Below are positions 7,861 through 16,937 of a stretch of DNA of 58,968 bases, one piece after another. The notes below the pieces were generated by a model. That model did not search any database and was not told where the DNA came from. It saw nothing but the letters and a program-made list of their open reading frames with translations. The translations under genes and the position numbers were made by a program. Every line of letters begins with the position of its first letter. Positions within the stretch are counted from its first letter, which is position 1. The DNA comes from Magnetospirillum sp. WYHS-4 (lineage in GTDB: Bacteria > Pseudomonadota > Alphaproteobacteria > Rhodospirillales > GLO-3): contig JAMOBD010000033.1 in the NCBI GenBank assembly GCA_039908345.1, forward strand, positions 1-58,968, read 5' to 3'.

Positions 7861-10461
7861 ATGGACGTCGTCGTCGTCGAGTCGCCCGCCAAGGCGAAGA
7901 CCATCAACAAGTATCTCGGTTCCGGCTTCACGGTGCTGGCGAGCTACGGCCATATCCGCGACCTGCCGTCCAAGGACGGCTCCGTGCGGCCCGACGAGGG
8001 CTTCGCCATGGACTGGGAGGTCGACGCCAAGGCCAAGAAACATATCGACGCCATCGCCCAGGCGGTGAAGGGGGCGGGCCGGCTGTTCCTCGCCACCGAC
8101 CCCGACCGGGAAGGCGAGGCCATCTCCTGGCACGTGCGCGAGGTGCTGGCGCAGAAGAAGGCCTTGGGCGGCGTCGAGGTCAAGCGGGTGGTGTTCAACG
8201 AGATCACCAAGACCGCCATCCAGCATGCCTTCACCCAGCCGCGCGAGTTGGACACCCCTTTGGTGGAAGCCTATCTGGCCCGCCGGGCGCTGGACTACCT
8301 GGTCGGCTTCACGCTGTCGCCGGTGCTATGGCGCAAGCTGCCGGGCTCGCGGTCGGCCGGGCGGGTGCAGTCGGTGGCGTTGCGCCTGATCTGCGAGCGC
8401 GAGGCCGAGATCGAGGCCTTCAAGGCGCAGGAATACTGGACCGTCGCCGCCGACTTCGCCACCAAGGGCGGGGCGCGGTTGACCGCGCAACTGGTGGGGC
8501 TGAACGGCGAGAAGCTGGACAAGATGGCCCTGGGATCGCAAGCCCAAGCCATCGCCGCGGTCAAGGCCATCGAGGCGCGCGTCTTTTCGGTCGCCGCCAT
8601 CGACCGCCGCAAGGCCAAGCGCCATCCGGCGCCGCCCTTCACCACCTCGACCCTGCAGCAGGAAGCGGCGCGCAAGCTGCGCTTTTCCGCCCGCCGGACC
8701 ATGGACGTGGCGCAGAAGCTTTACGAGGGCGTCACCATCGGCGGCGAGACGGTAGGGCTCATCACCTACATGCGTACCGACGGCGTGCAGATGGCCGATG
8801 AGGCCATCCGGGCGGCCCGCGACCTGATCGGCCGCGACTTCGGCGCCCCCTATCTGCCGGCGGCGCCCCGCATCTACAAGACCAAGGCCAAGAACGCCCA
8901 GGAGGCCCACGAGGCCATCCGCCCCACCGACCTGATGCGCCGTCCCGACAGTCTGCAAAACTACCTGAGCGAGGAACAGCTCAAGCTCTACAGCCTGATC
9001 TGGAAGCGCACCGTGGCCAGCCAGATGGAATCGGCGATCCTCGACCAGGTGTCGGTGGACGTGGCTTCCGGCGACCGGGGCGCCTTGCTGCGCGCCACCG
9101 GCTCCGTGGTGGCCTTCGACGGCTATTTCCGGCTTTACCAGGAAGGCCGTGACGACGATGAGAGCGGGGATGAGGACAAGCTGCTGCCCGACCTCAAGGA
9201 AGGCGAGGCCCTGGACCGCCTGGGCATCCGCCCGGAACAGCATTTCACCCAGCCGCCGCCGCGCTTTTCCGAAGCCAGCTTGGTGAAGCGCCTGGAAGAA
9301 CTGGGCATCGGCCGGCCGTCCACCTACGCCTCGATCATTTCCGTGCTGCAGGACCGCGACTACGTGCGCCTGGACAAGCAGCGCTTCATTCCCGAGGACC
9401 GGGGGCGCCTGGTCACCGCCTTCCTGACCAGCTTCTTCGGCCGCTACGTGGAATACGATTTCACCGCCCATCTGGAAGAGGAACTGGACGACATCTCCGG
9501 CGGGCGCATGGACTGGAAGGCGGTGCTCACCGAATTCTGGGCCATCTTCGCCAAGGCGGTGGAAGATACCCGCGAACTGCGCACCCGCGACGTGCTGGAC
9601 GCGCTCGACCGGCTGCTGGGGCCGCACTTCTTCCACGAAGGCGAGGACGGAAGGGACCCGCGCGTCTGCCCGACCTGCGGCGGCGGAAGGCTCAGCTTGA
9701 AGCTTGGCAAGTACGGGGCCTTCATCGGCTGTTCCAACTATCCCGACTGCCGCTTCACCCGCCGCCTGGTGGTGGAAAAGGGCGAGACCGGCGAGGCGGG
9801 GGCCGACGGGGCTGGCGAAACGCCGGTCGAAGATGCCACCCGGGTGCTCGGCACCGACCCCGAGAGCGGCCTCGAAGTCACGGTCCGCAAGGGCCCCTAC
9901 GGCCCCTATGTCCAGTTGGGGGAGGCCAAGCGCGCTCCCAAGGCCAAGGGCAAGAAGAAGGCGGAAGACACCAAGCCCAAGCGGGCCTCGCTGCCCAAGG
10001 GCATGGCGCCGGAAGCGATCGACCTGGAACGCGCCCTGGCCCTGCTGGCCCTGCCGCGCGACCTGGGCAAGCATCCGGAGGACGGCCAGACCATCAGCGC
10101 CGGCATCGGCCGCTTCGGCCCCTACATCCGCCACGGCCGCGTCTACGTGTCGCTGAAGGAACCGGACGACGTGCTGAGCATCGGCATGAACCGGGCCGTC
10201 GACCTGCTGGCCGGCGCCGGCCGGAAGAAGGAAGCCAAGGAACTGGGCAAGCATCCGGAAGACGGTGCCCCGGTCACCCTGCACGACGGCCGCTTCGGGC
10301 CTTACGTGCAGCACGGCAGCCTGCGTGCCACCCTGCCCAAGGGCACGGCGCCGGAATCCCTGTCTCTGGACGCCGCCCTCCCCATCCTGGCCGCCAAGGC
10401 CGCCAAGGGCCCCTCCACCGGCCGCCGCTTCTTCCGCAAGGGGGGAAAGGCGAAGGGGTAG
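7861..10461 (+). CDS. topA: DNA topoisomerase I
   Basis: Type IA topoisomerase (866 residues) that relaxes negative supercoils. The N-terminal Toprim domain shows VVVESPAKAKTINKYLG and the acidic ATDPDREGEAISWH. The active-site Tyr is in VGLITYMRTDG, and SAGRVQSVALRLI is the conserved helix. The C-terminus has one four-Cys zinc finger (CPTCGG...GCSNYPDC, near residues 603-635) followed by three alphaproteobacterial-type repeats with GPYGPYV or GRFGPYI/V cores, separated by Lys-rich linkers. It probably forms an operon with dprA. Confidence 0.97.
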   Translation: MDVVVVESPAKAKTINKYLGSGFTVLASYGHIRDLPSKDGSVRPDEGFAMDWEVDAKAKKHIDAIAQAVKGAGRLFLATDPDREGEAISWHVREVLAQKKALGGVEVKRVVFNEITKTAIQHAFTQPRELDTPLVEAYLARRALDYLVGFTLSPVLWRKLPGSRSAGRVQSVALRLICEREAEIEAFKAQEYWTVAADFATKGGARLTAQLVGLNGEKLDKMALGSQAQAIAAVKAIEARVFSVAAIDRRKAKRHPAPPFTTSTLQQEAARKLRFSARRTMDVAQKLYEGVTIGGETVGLITYMRTDGVQMADEAIRAARDLIGRDFGAPYLPAAPRIYKTKAKNAQEAHEAIRPTDLMRRPDSLQNYLSEEQLKLYSLIWKRTVASQMESAILDQVSVDVASGDRGALLRATGSVVAFDGYFRLYQEGRDDDESGDEDKLLPDLKEGEALDRLGIRPEQHFTQPPPRFSEASLVKRLEELGIGRPSTYASIISVLQDRDYVRLDKQRFIPEDRGRLVTAFLTSFFGRYVEYDFTAHLEEELDDISGGRMDWKAVLTEFWAIFAKAVEDTRELRTRDVLDALDRLLGPHFFHEGEDGRDPRVCPTCGGGRLSLKLGKYGAFIGCSNYPDCRFTRRLVVEKGETGEAGADGAGETPVEDATRVLGTDPESGLEVTVRKGPYGPYVQLGEAKRAPKAKGKKKAEDTKPKRASLPKGMAPEAIDLERALALLALPRDLGKHPEDGQTISAGIGRFGPYIRHGRVYVSLKEPDDVLSIGMNRAVDLLAGAGRKKEAKELGKHPEDGAPVTLHDGRFGPYVQHGSLRATLPKGTAPESLSLDAALPILAAKAAKGPSTGRRFFRKGGKAKG

Positions 10462-10480
10462 TAGCCACTCCCGCTATAGG

Positions 10481-10681
10481 CCACAACCATGGCCCAAGCT
10501 GGCGGGCGGCGGCCTCGGTCTCCTGGGCGAAGGCGGTGCAGATGTCGATGGCGTCCAGCCAGACGAAGGGCCAGTCGCCCTCCAGGGGGCGGTTCAGGAA
10601 CCCGATCATCTCGCGCAGCAGGTCCGCATCGGAGGCCTTTTCAACCAGCGCCTTCAGGGCGATGCCGTCGTCGGTCAGGTT
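10481..10681 (-). pseudogene. IS256-family transposase remnant
   Basis: A minus-strand stretch encodes pieces of an IS256-type (mutator-like) transposase stitched together by deletions. NLTDDGIALKALVEKASDADLLREMIGFL matches the N-terminal region in part, then GDWPFVWLDAIDI resembles the catalytic-core strand that carries the first Asp (usually YLWLDATYV), then FAQETEAAARQL resembles the C-terminal helix. Start, end and most of the catalytic core are gone. It sits just downstream of the Fic gene and marks past mobile-element activity there. Confidence 0.7.
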
Positions 10682-10742
10682 GCCGTGTCGCAACTCCAAC
10701 CTACCGGAGACGCGCGGGTATGCAACGTGATCGGAGGCCGCT

Positions 10743-11867
10743 CTAACCGTCAGGTGCCGGAACGGTTTCAAACCCCGCCACGCTGTAAGACGTTCGCCGA
10801 CTTCCGCCAGGGTTGCGAACCAGAAGTCCTCGCGCCAGCAGATCGTTGATGTCGCGGTTGGCCGTGTCGACCGAGCACTTGCCGAGCGCTGCCCATTTGC
10901 GCGCCGTCAGGTTTCCCTCGAAACCGTCCATGAAGCGGTTGAGGATGGTCTTCTGGCGAGCCGTGAGAGATTCCTCCGCGAAGCGTTGCCATAACTCGGC
11001 CTTGTGCAGCACGGAACGGCTATTCTTTTCCGCCGCATCGATGGCCTCTCCGAAGCAGTCCACGAACCAGGAAAGCCAGGATGATATCTCGAGGCTTCCC
11101 TTCTGGGTCCGCTCCAGGACTTCGTAGTAGCGATTGCGCATCGATTGAATCCGAGCCGAGACGCTGTAGAAGCGTTGGCCGGTGCCCTCCATCTGGGCCA
11201 ACGCCAGATCGGCGATGGCCCGCGCGATGCGGCCGTTGCCATCCTCGAAGGGATGAATGGTGACGAACCACAGATGAGCGATCCCGCTGCGCAAAAGTCC
11301 GTCCATCGGCGGGGGCTCGTTGAACCAAGCGAGAAAGCGCTTCATCTCGGTTTTAAGCCGCTTCGCCGGCGGCGCCTCGTAATGCACTTTCTGGCGACCC
11401 AGGGGACCGGACACCACTTGCATGGGACCATCCCTGTCGTTGCGCCAGTCACCAACGATAATCTTGCGCAAGCCCGAGCAGCCGGTGGGAAACAAGGCGG
11501 CATGCCATGCGAACAGGCGTTCCGCCGTCAACGGGTTGGCATGGTTGTGCATGGCATCCAGCATCATCTCGACCACACCATCGACCTTGCGGTCGGGTGG
11601 AGCGAGGCCCGCATCGGGCAAGCCGAGACGGCGCGCCACCGAGGAACGGACGCTGGCAGGGTCCAGTTTCTCGCCTTCGATCTCGGATGTCCGGATCACG
11701 TCCTCGACGGTCGCCCGGAATGAAGCCTCGCGCTGAAGGTCGAAACCGAGCTGCCGCATCCGGCCCAGTAGTCGACCCTGCTTGTGGCGGGCCTCGGCCA
11801 GCGGGGTCAACAGAGAATCGGCGTCCCAACGGAAGCGTGGCCAGTCGTCGTCCTGCCAGATGGACAT
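10743..11867 (-). CDS. Fic family protein with C-terminal winged helix
   Basis: Fic-domain protein of 374 residues, expected to transfer AMP (or another nucleotide) to a target hydroxyl. The active-site loop is complete: HPFEDGNGRIAR. The inhibitory helix lies N-terminal to the core (TSEIEG, fitting S/TxxxEG), making it a class II, self-inhibited Fic with the DUF4172-like N-terminal domain. The C-terminal ~70 residues (LTARQKTILNRFMDGFEG, then SVDTANRDINDLLARGLLV) form a winged-helix DNA-binding part. The ATG at 11867 has a CGGAGA site eight bases upstream; the GTG at 11882 does not. The promoter lies between twin palindromes, and an IS256 scar lies downstream. The helix-turn-helix suggests autoregulation. 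Confidence 0.92.
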   Translation of the reverse strand: MSIWQDDDWPRFRWDADSLLTPLAEARHKQGRLLGRMRQLGFDLQREASFRATVEDVIRTSEIEGEKLDPASVRSSVARRLGLPDAGLAPPDRKVDGVVEMMLDAMHNHANPLTAERLFAWHAALFPTGCSGLRKIIVGDWRNDRDGPMQVVSGPLGRQKVHYEAPPAKRLKTEMKRFLAWFNEPPPMDGLLRSGIAHLWFVTIHPFEDGNGRIARAIADLALAQMEGTGQRFYSVSARIQSMRNRYYEVLERTQKGSLEISSWLSWFVDCFGEAIDAAEKNSRSVLHKAELWQRFAEESLTARQKTILNRFMDGFEGNLTARKWAALGKCSVDTANRDINDLLARGLLVRNPGGSRRTSYSVAGFETVPAPDG

Positions 11868-11872
11868 GGAAG

Positions 11873-11950
11873 TTCTCCGCACGCAATGCGGTGAATTTAG
11901 TCCACTTCGCCGCAGCCGACAACCATTTTCTCCGCACGAATTGCGGCGAG
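11873..11950 (-). promoter_or_regulatory. Fic promoter with two palindromic operators
   Basis: Two copies of a 23-bp near-palindrome lie at 11873-11895 and 11928-11950. Each has arms TTCnCCGCA and TGCGGnGA(A/G) around a five-base centre, and their starts are 55 bases apart. Between and partly under them, on the minus strand, is a promoter-like pair: TTGTCG (11922-11917), a 17-base gap, and TAAATT (11899-11894). The proximal copy covers the ribosome site of the Fic gene and touches the -10 box; the distal copy lies just upstream of the -35 box. This is a classic arrangement for repression. Confidence 0.65.
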
Positions 11951-12105
11951 ATGGGCGGGCTTCGCCCCAAGCACGCTGGCCAGAGCGCTCGACCTGGGGG
12001 GATGTGGGATGGGGATACCCGCTTCGTCAGAAATACGTGGACTGCACCCCATCGCTGAGACAGCGGAAATCGGGACAGTTGTTGTCGGCCCGCCGCGCCG
12101 GTAGC

Positions 12106-12990
12106 CTATCGAACCAGCAGCACCGAGCAGTCCATGCGGGCCAGCAAATCCCCCGTCGCCTGGCCGGCCAGGAAGGGCAGGCCGGCTTCCAGCACCAACA
12201 GCGAGACATGGCGCCGCCGCGCCTCGCGGAACAGGTCCTCCAGCCCGGCATGGGGCATTTGTAGATAGGCGGGATGAAGGGCGCGTCCGGCCAGCCGTTC
12301 GGAGATATCCTCCTGCCAGACGGCGGCCAGGGCGAGACTGCGGGTGAGGAACACCACCTCCAGGTCGCCGCTTTCCTCGCCGGCTATCGCCAGAGCGATG
12401 GCGAGCGCCTTGTCGGCCTCGTCCGAGCCGTCGTAGGCCACCAGGACCGGTCCGCCCAAGGGCGCGCCCTGGCGCAACAGCAGGACCGGCCGACCGGCCG
12501 CCTCGGCGATATCGCGGGCGGCGGCGCTGGGTTGGGTTCGCCGCCCGCCCGCCGCCGCGCGCAGCAGAAGGTCGCCGCAGGCCCAGTCCACCACCACCAG
12601 GTCGGCTCCTTCGGAGGAGGCCAGGACCTCGGCGGTCAGGCGGCCGCGGCGGATCTCGAAGGATGTCTTGACCCGATGGCGTTCCGCCGCGCCTTCCAGC
12701 GCCGAGCGGGTGGTGGCGGCCTGCACCTTGAGGGCCCGGCGCAAGATGTCTTCGTCCAGAAGTTGGCGCCCGCCGGACAGCCGGCTCACCGACCCGGCCA
12801 CCGGATGGCCGGCCAAGCGCAGCAAATCGCTGTCCTCGACGAACAGGGCGGCCAGTTCGGCCTCCAGGCGTCCGGCCAGCAGGGCCACGGCGTCCAGGGC
12901 GCCCAGGTTCTCGAAGGCAGGGTCGAAGACCACCAGGAAGCGCCGAAAGCGCGGCCCGTCCTCCCGATCCCGTCCCAGTCCGGGTGTCAT
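12106..12990 (-). CDS. Tandem universal-stress-protein-like protein
   Basis: A 294-residue protein with two Usp-like halves. The first begins FRRFLVVFDPAFENLGALDAV and contains ADLVVVDWACG; the second begins GGPVLVAYDGSDEADKALAIA and ends SLLVLEAGLPFLAG...DCSVLLVR. The ATP-binding GxxG-S/T motif is not well conserved in either half, so nucleotide binding is uncertain. The start ATG overlaps the stop of the Lon-like protease gene as ATGA, and that gene overlaps a metallopeptidase gene, so this is the third gene of a stress/proteolysis operon. UspA-type proteins act in stress survival; a specific role cannot be read from sequence. Confidence 0.82.
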   Translation of the reverse strand: MTPGLGRDREDGPRFRRFLVVFDPAFENLGALDAVALLAGRLEAELAALFVEDSDLLRLAGHPVAGSVSRLSGGRQLLDEDILRRALKVQAATTRSALEGAAERHRVKTSFEIRRGRLTAEVLASSEGADLVVVDWACGDLLLRAAAGGRRTQPSAAARDIAEAAGRPVLLLRQGAPLGGPVLVAYDGSDEADKALAIALAIAGEESGDLEVVFLTRSLALAAVWQEDISERLAGRALHPAYLQMPHAGLEDLFREARRRHVSLLVLEAGLPFLAGQATGDLLARMDCSVLLVR

Positions 12991-15446
12991 GACGAGCGCT
13001 GGCCGTTGCCGTTCGCGGACTGCTGGCGCCCGCCACCCGCCTCCGAGGCCAGTTGCCGGGCTTTGCGGGTGAAGGCGGCCAAGCCGCCGGCGACCGCCCG
13101 GTTGACCGAGCCGATGGGATACTCGCCCTTGTCGTCGGGGGCGCCGGCCGGCAGGCCCGTGAGGATCTCGATGCCCTGGTCTACGGTTTCCACGGCGAAA
13201 AGGTGGAACTTGTCGGCGCGGACCGCATCGACTACGTCCTTCTTGAGCATCAGGTGCTTGACGTTGGCGGCGGGAATCAGCACGCCCTGGTCTCCGGTCA
13301 GGCCACGTGCCCGGCAGAGATCGAAGAATCCTTCCACCTTCTCATTGACGCCGCCGATGACCTGGACGCGGCCGTTCTGGTCGACAGAACCGGTGACGGC
13401 GAAGTTCTGTTTGATGGGAACTCCCGAGATAGCCGACAGAAGGGCGTAGAGTTCGGCCGACGACGCGCTGTCCCCGTCGATACCGCCGTAGGATTGCTCG
13501 AAAACCAGGCTAGCCGACAGCGATAGGGGCAACTCGCGGGCGTAGCGTGTCGAGAGGTAGGACGTGAGGATCAGCACGCCCTTGGTATGCAGAGGCCCGC
13601 CCAAGGCAACCTCGCGTTCGATGTCAAGAAGGTCTCCTCGCCCGATGCGCACCCGGCAACTGATGCGGGTCGGCTTGCCGAAGGAATAGCTGTCCAGCAT
13701 CAGGACGGCCAGGCCATTGATCTCGCCAACCTTCTCGCCCTGAGTCTCGACCACCAGGGTGCCGCGGAGAATTTCCTCCTGCAGGCGCTCGCGGATGCGG
13801 TCGGAACGGTAGATCCAGGCGTCGATGGCCTGCTGCACGTGGGCCGCCTCGACCGTCTTGGCGCCTGCCTGGCCGGCCCAGAAGTCGGCCTCGCGCACCA
13901 AGTCGGCCACCGAAGCCATGTGGGTGGTCAGCTTTTCCGCGTCTTCGGCCAGGCGCGAGCCCTGTTCCACCACCCTGGCCACGGCGCCCCGGTCCAGCGG
14001 ACGCAGGCCTTCCTTGGCGGCGATGGCGGCGATCAGGCTGGCGTACTGGAGGGCCGCTTCGGGACTGCGGTCCATCCGGGTATCGAAATCGGCCGCCACC
14101 TTGAACAGTTCGCCGAAGTCGGGGTCGTAGTGTCCGAGCAGGTAATAGAGCATGGGATCGCCCAGCAGGACGACCTTGACCTCCAGGGGGATGGGCTCGG
14201 GCTCCAAGGTCTGGGTGCTGGTCCAGCCGAGGGATTCGGCCGCCGATTCGATGCGCACCCGCCTGGACTGCAGGGCCCTCTTCAGGCTTTCGTAGGCAAA
14301 CGGCTGCGCCAGCAGCTTGCGCACATCCAGGATCAGGTAGCCGCCGTTGGCCCGGTGCAGGGCGCCGGCCTTGATGAGGTTGAAGTCGGTGACCAGGGTG
14401 CCGAACTGGCTCAGGTGCTCGATGCGCCCCACCAGGTTGGGCTGGGTCGGATGGTCCTCCTCGACGATGGGGGCGCCTTGGGTGGCGCCGTTGTCCACCA
14501 TCAGATTGACCTGATAGCGCCTGAGCGGGCCCGAACCGGCCAGGCCCGGCCGTTCCGGCCCGAAGACCGAAGGCTTGCCGTCCTTCTCCTGGGGCAGGAA
14601 GTCTCCCACATTGTCCACCACGTCGCGGCGGACCGCCTCCAGGTATTCCAGGACCTCCGGCACGTCTTCCCAGCGCTTCTTCAATTCGTCGATCAGATGG
14701 TCGACGGCAAAGGCCGTGACCTCGCGCACCAGGGCGCGGATCTGTTCGCGCTGTTCCTTTTCCCATTTCGGGGCCTCGGCCAGCATGCCTTCCAGTTCGG
14801 TCTGCAATCCTTCCAGGGCTGCCTTGCGTGCCGCCTTTTCCTTGTCGGGCAGTTCCTCGAATTCCTGGGGATTGAGGATTTCCCCGTCGCGCACCGGCGC
14901 CAGGGCCAGTCCGACGGGGGTGCGGATCAGGGCGACGTTCTGATCCTCGGCCCGCTGGCGGATGGCGCGCAGCCGGTCTTCGTGATTTTCCTTGAACTTT
15001 TCTTCGACCACGCCCTTGCGATTGCGGAATTCGTCGCTTTCGAAGGTGGCGGGAATGGCGGCGCCCAGGTCGTCGACCAGGCGGTCCATGTCCTCGCGCA
15101 AGGGCCGGCCACGACCGGACGGCAGCTTGAGAGCCAGGGGCTTATGCGAATCCTTGAAGTTGTTGACGTAGCACCAGTCGCCGGGGGCCGCGCGGGCCGC
15201 CGCCTCCTTGACCAGCGTGCGGCGCACCAGGCTGGCCTTGCCCAGGCCTTCCGGCCCGAGGGCGTAGAGGTTGAACCCGTCGTGGCGCATGCCGACGGCG
15301 AAGCGCACCGCCTGCACCGCCCGGTCCTGGCCGACCATTTCCTCCAAGGGTTTCAGGTCGGCGGTGGTCGCGAAGTCGAACAGCGCCGGGTCGCAGGGCG
15401 TGTAGAGCTTCTCGGCGGGCAAGGCGGCGGCGGACTTCTTCTTCAT
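12987..15446 (-). CDS. Lon-like ATP-dependent protease (LonB/YcbZ type)
   Basis: An 819-residue AAA+ serine protease related to LonB and E. coli YcbZ rather than to classical Lon (no LonN domain). The N-terminal AAA part has a modified Walker A (GPEGLGKAS) and a long coiled helical insertion (about residues 150-260, ending DKEKAARKAALEGLQTE). A second AAA module follows (GGYLILDVRKLLAQPFAYE, then PLEVKVVLLGD). The C-terminal Lon protease domain contains the catalytic Ser in GDSASSAE and the catalytic Lys in GGVNEKVEGFF. The ATG at 15446 overlaps the metallopeptidase stop (ATGA), and its own stop overlaps the Usp gene start. Confidence 0.92.
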   Translation of the reverse strand: MKKKSAAALPAEKLYTPCDPALFDFATTADLKPLEEMVGQDRAVQAVRFAVGMRHDGFNLYALGPEGLGKASLVRRTLVKEAAARAAPGDWCYVNNFKDSHKPLALKLPSGRGRPLREDMDRLVDDLGAAIPATFESDEFRNRKGVVEEKFKENHEDRLRAIRQRAEDQNVALIRTPVGLALAPVRDGEILNPQEFEELPDKEKAARKAALEGLQTELEGMLAEAPKWEKEQREQIRALVREVTAFAVDHLIDELKKRWEDVPEVLEYLEAVRRDVVDNVGDFLPQEKDGKPSVFGPERPGLAGSGPLRRYQVNLMVDNGATQGAPIVEEDHPTQPNLVGRIEHLSQFGTLVTDFNLIKAGALHRANGGYLILDVRKLLAQPFAYESLKRALQSRRVRIESAAESLGWTSTQTLEPEPIPLEVKVVLLGDPMLYYLLGHYDPDFGELFKVAADFDTRMDRSPEAALQYASLIAAIAAKEGLRPLDRGAVARVVEQGSRLAEDAEKLTTHMASVADLVREADFWAGQAGAKTVEAAHVQQAIDAWIYRSDRIRERLQEEILRGTLVVETQGEKVGEINGLAVLMLDSYSFGKPTRISCRVRIGRGDLLDIEREVALGGPLHTKGVLILTSYLSTRYARELPLSLSASLVFEQSYGGIDGDSASSAELYALLSAISGVPIKQNFAVTGSVDQNGRVQVIGGVNEKVEGFFDLCRARGLTGDQGVLIPAANVKHLMLKKDVVDAVRADKFHLFAVETVDQGIEILTGLPAGAPDDKGEYPIGSVNRAVAGGLAAFTRKARQLASEAGGGRQQSANGNGQRSS

Positions 15447-15841
15447 GCCTGTTCCTCGATGCGCTCCATGTCCTCGTCGCTGAAGCCGAAGTGGTGGCCG
15501 ATCTCGTGGATCAGCACGTGGCGCACCAGGCGGGTCAGGTCCTCGCCGGTCTCGCACCAGTAATCCAGTACCGGGCGGCGGTAGAGAAAGATCATGTCCG
15601 GCTGGGTCGGCACGTCGCCGATGCTCTTGCGGTCGAGCGACTGGCCCTGATAGAGCCCCAGGATGTCGAAGGGACTTTCCAGGTCCATCTCGTTCTCGAC
15701 CTCCTCGTCGGGGAACTCCTCGATCTGGATGACGATATCGCTGGCCAGGCGGCGCAGTTCGTAGGGGATGGTGGCGAAGGCCTCGCGGGCGATCCGGTGC
15801 AGGTCGGCCAGGCTGGGGGGAACGGAATGTCCTGTGTGCAT
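15443..15841 (-). CDS. Zincin-like metallopeptidase (minimal, DUF1025-type)
   Basis: A 132-residue metallopeptidase-family protein with the zinc signature HEIGHHFGFSDEDM near the C-terminus, where two His and a downstream Asp bind the metal and Glu is catalytic. An acidic middle region (EEFPDEEVENEMDLESP) precedes LGLYQGQSL, also typical of this short family. Members are widespread in alphaproteobacteria and have no firmly known substrate. As first gene of a coupled trio with a Lon-like protease and a Usp protein, it probably belongs to a stress or protein-quality pathway. Confidence 0.88.
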   Translation of the reverse strand: MHTGHSVPPSLADLHRIAREAFATIPYELRRLASDIVIQIEEFPDEEVENEMDLESPFDILGLYQGQSLDRKSIGDVPTQPDMIFLYRRPVLDYWCETGEDLTRLVRHVLIHEIGHHFGFSDEDMERIEEQA

Positions 15842-15907
15842 GCCCTATTGTTTAACCGCCCTTGCGTCAATCGCCAAGCCGTACCATCTGGGTGGGGGAG
15901 GTGACCC

Positions 15908-16195
15908 ATGGTCGCGAAACTGGAAGGACGGGACCGGATCGAGGCCCTGGCGGGCCTGAAGGGCTGGACGGAGGTGCCGGGGCGCGATGCCATCGCCCGC
16001 TCGTTGCGCTTCGCCGACTTCACCGAGGCCTTCGCCTTCATGGCCCGCGTGGCCCTGCATGCCGAGCGTCTGAACCACCATCCCGAATGGTCCAACGTCT
16101 ACGATCGCATCGACGTGGTGCTCAGTACCCACGACTCGGGCGGGGTTACGGCCAAGGATGTCGAACTCGCCCGGATCATCGATTCGCTGATTTGA
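15908..16195 (+). CDS. phhB: Pterin-4a-carbinolamine dehydratase
   Basis: A 95-residue cytoplasmic enzyme that dehydrates 4a-hydroxytetrahydropterin to recycle the pterin cofactor of aromatic amino-acid hydroxylases. Family marks are visible: [27 protein letters not shown], the catalytic [11 protein letters not shown] (three His), and [15 protein letters not shown]. Those are quoted in part. No hydroxylase gene is adjacent. The last 20 bases overlap the 3' end of the convergent protease gene, so the two messages are complementary at their ends. Confidence 0.95.
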   Translation: MVAKLEGRDRIEALAGLKGWTEVPGRDAIARSLRFADFTEAFAFMARVALHAERLNHHPEWSNVYDRIDVVLSTHDSGGVTAKDVELARIIDSLI

Positions 16196-16937
16196 TCTTG
16201 TCGGCGAAGCTGGCGGACGGCACCGCCAGTCCGACCGATTCGGCGCCCTGGCGGCGGGCGGTGGCGACGTGGATGGCGGCGATGCGGTAGACCTTGCCTT
16301 CCTGGACCAGGATGGGCGAGCCCGAATCCCCCGGAACCGCGTCGCAGGCATGGGCCACCAGGGCGGTGCCGGCCAGGAATCCGTCCAGCCGACAGCCAAC
16401 GTGGGCGGTCAGTACGTGGGCCTTGTCCTGGCCGTAGCCCGCATTGGTGAAGCGCAGGCCTTGGCCCTTTATCTCGCCGAGCCGGCCGGCGTCCATGGAA
16501 AGAACCTCCAGGGGCGCGATCCTGCGGCCCATATCGCCTTCCAGAGTGACCAGAGCCCAGTCGTGGGCGCCGTTGCCCGCCGTCTTGTCGCCCGGCCGGT
16601 AGCCGGGTGCGGCGAAAACGGCGGCGGCTTTGGCATGGGCCAGATAATCCCCCTTGGCCCAGCCAGCGACGAAATGCAGGGACTCGGGGGGCAGGTAGGT
16701 CCGGGTCCGCTGGTTCCACAGGCAGTGCGCTGCCGTCAGGACGCTTTTCGGCCCCACCAGGGTGGCGGTGCAATGACCGCCGACGGTCTTGTTGAGCCGG
16801 CCGATGGCGTTCCAGGGGGCCTGGGTGGAATCGACGGTGATGCGGTCGTCGTCGCCCTTGACGCCCGGCAGCAGGGAATTGCCGGCCGCCGCCGGCCAAG
16901 CCGCGAGAACCGCCAGCAGAGCCAGGGACTTTCTCAT
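16176..16937 (-). CDS. Secreted trypsin-like serine protease
   Basis: A 253-residue exported S1 protease. A signal peptide ([19 protein letters not shown]) precedes the chymotrypsin-fold domain. The triad is complete: His in VLTAAHCLW, Asp in AHDWALV, Ser in [10 protein letters not shown]. Two likely disulfides can be guessed from the Cys pairs around these. There is no PDZ domain and no classical IVGG activation site, so it resembles the V8/glutamyl-endopeptidase-like bacterial branch. Its ATG overlaps the stop of the receiver-PAS gene as ATGA, so the two are co-translated, although a functional link is not evident. Confidence 0.9.
   Translation of the reverse strand: MRKSLALLAVLAAWPAAAGNSLLPGVKGDDDRITVDSTQAPWNAIGRLNKTVGGHCTATLVGPKSVLTAAHCLWNQRTRTYLPPESLHFVAGWAKGDYLAHAKAAAVFAAPGYRPGDKTAGNGAHDWALVTLEGDMGRRIAPLEVLSMDAGRLGEIKGQGLRFTNAGYGQDKAHVLTAHVGCRLDGFLAGTALVAHACDAVPGDSGSPILVQEGKVYRIAAIHVATARRQGAESVGLAVPSASFADKIKSANR

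Noticed and set aside
8326-10314. A 662-codon minus-strand open frame inside topA
   Set aside because: Antisense of a highly conserved topoisomerase; no protein-like features.
11951-12105. Possible gene or IS piece between the Fic operators and the usp gene
   Set aside because: The minus-strand frame there ends in sequence vaguely like mobile-element flanks, but nothing specific enough to report.
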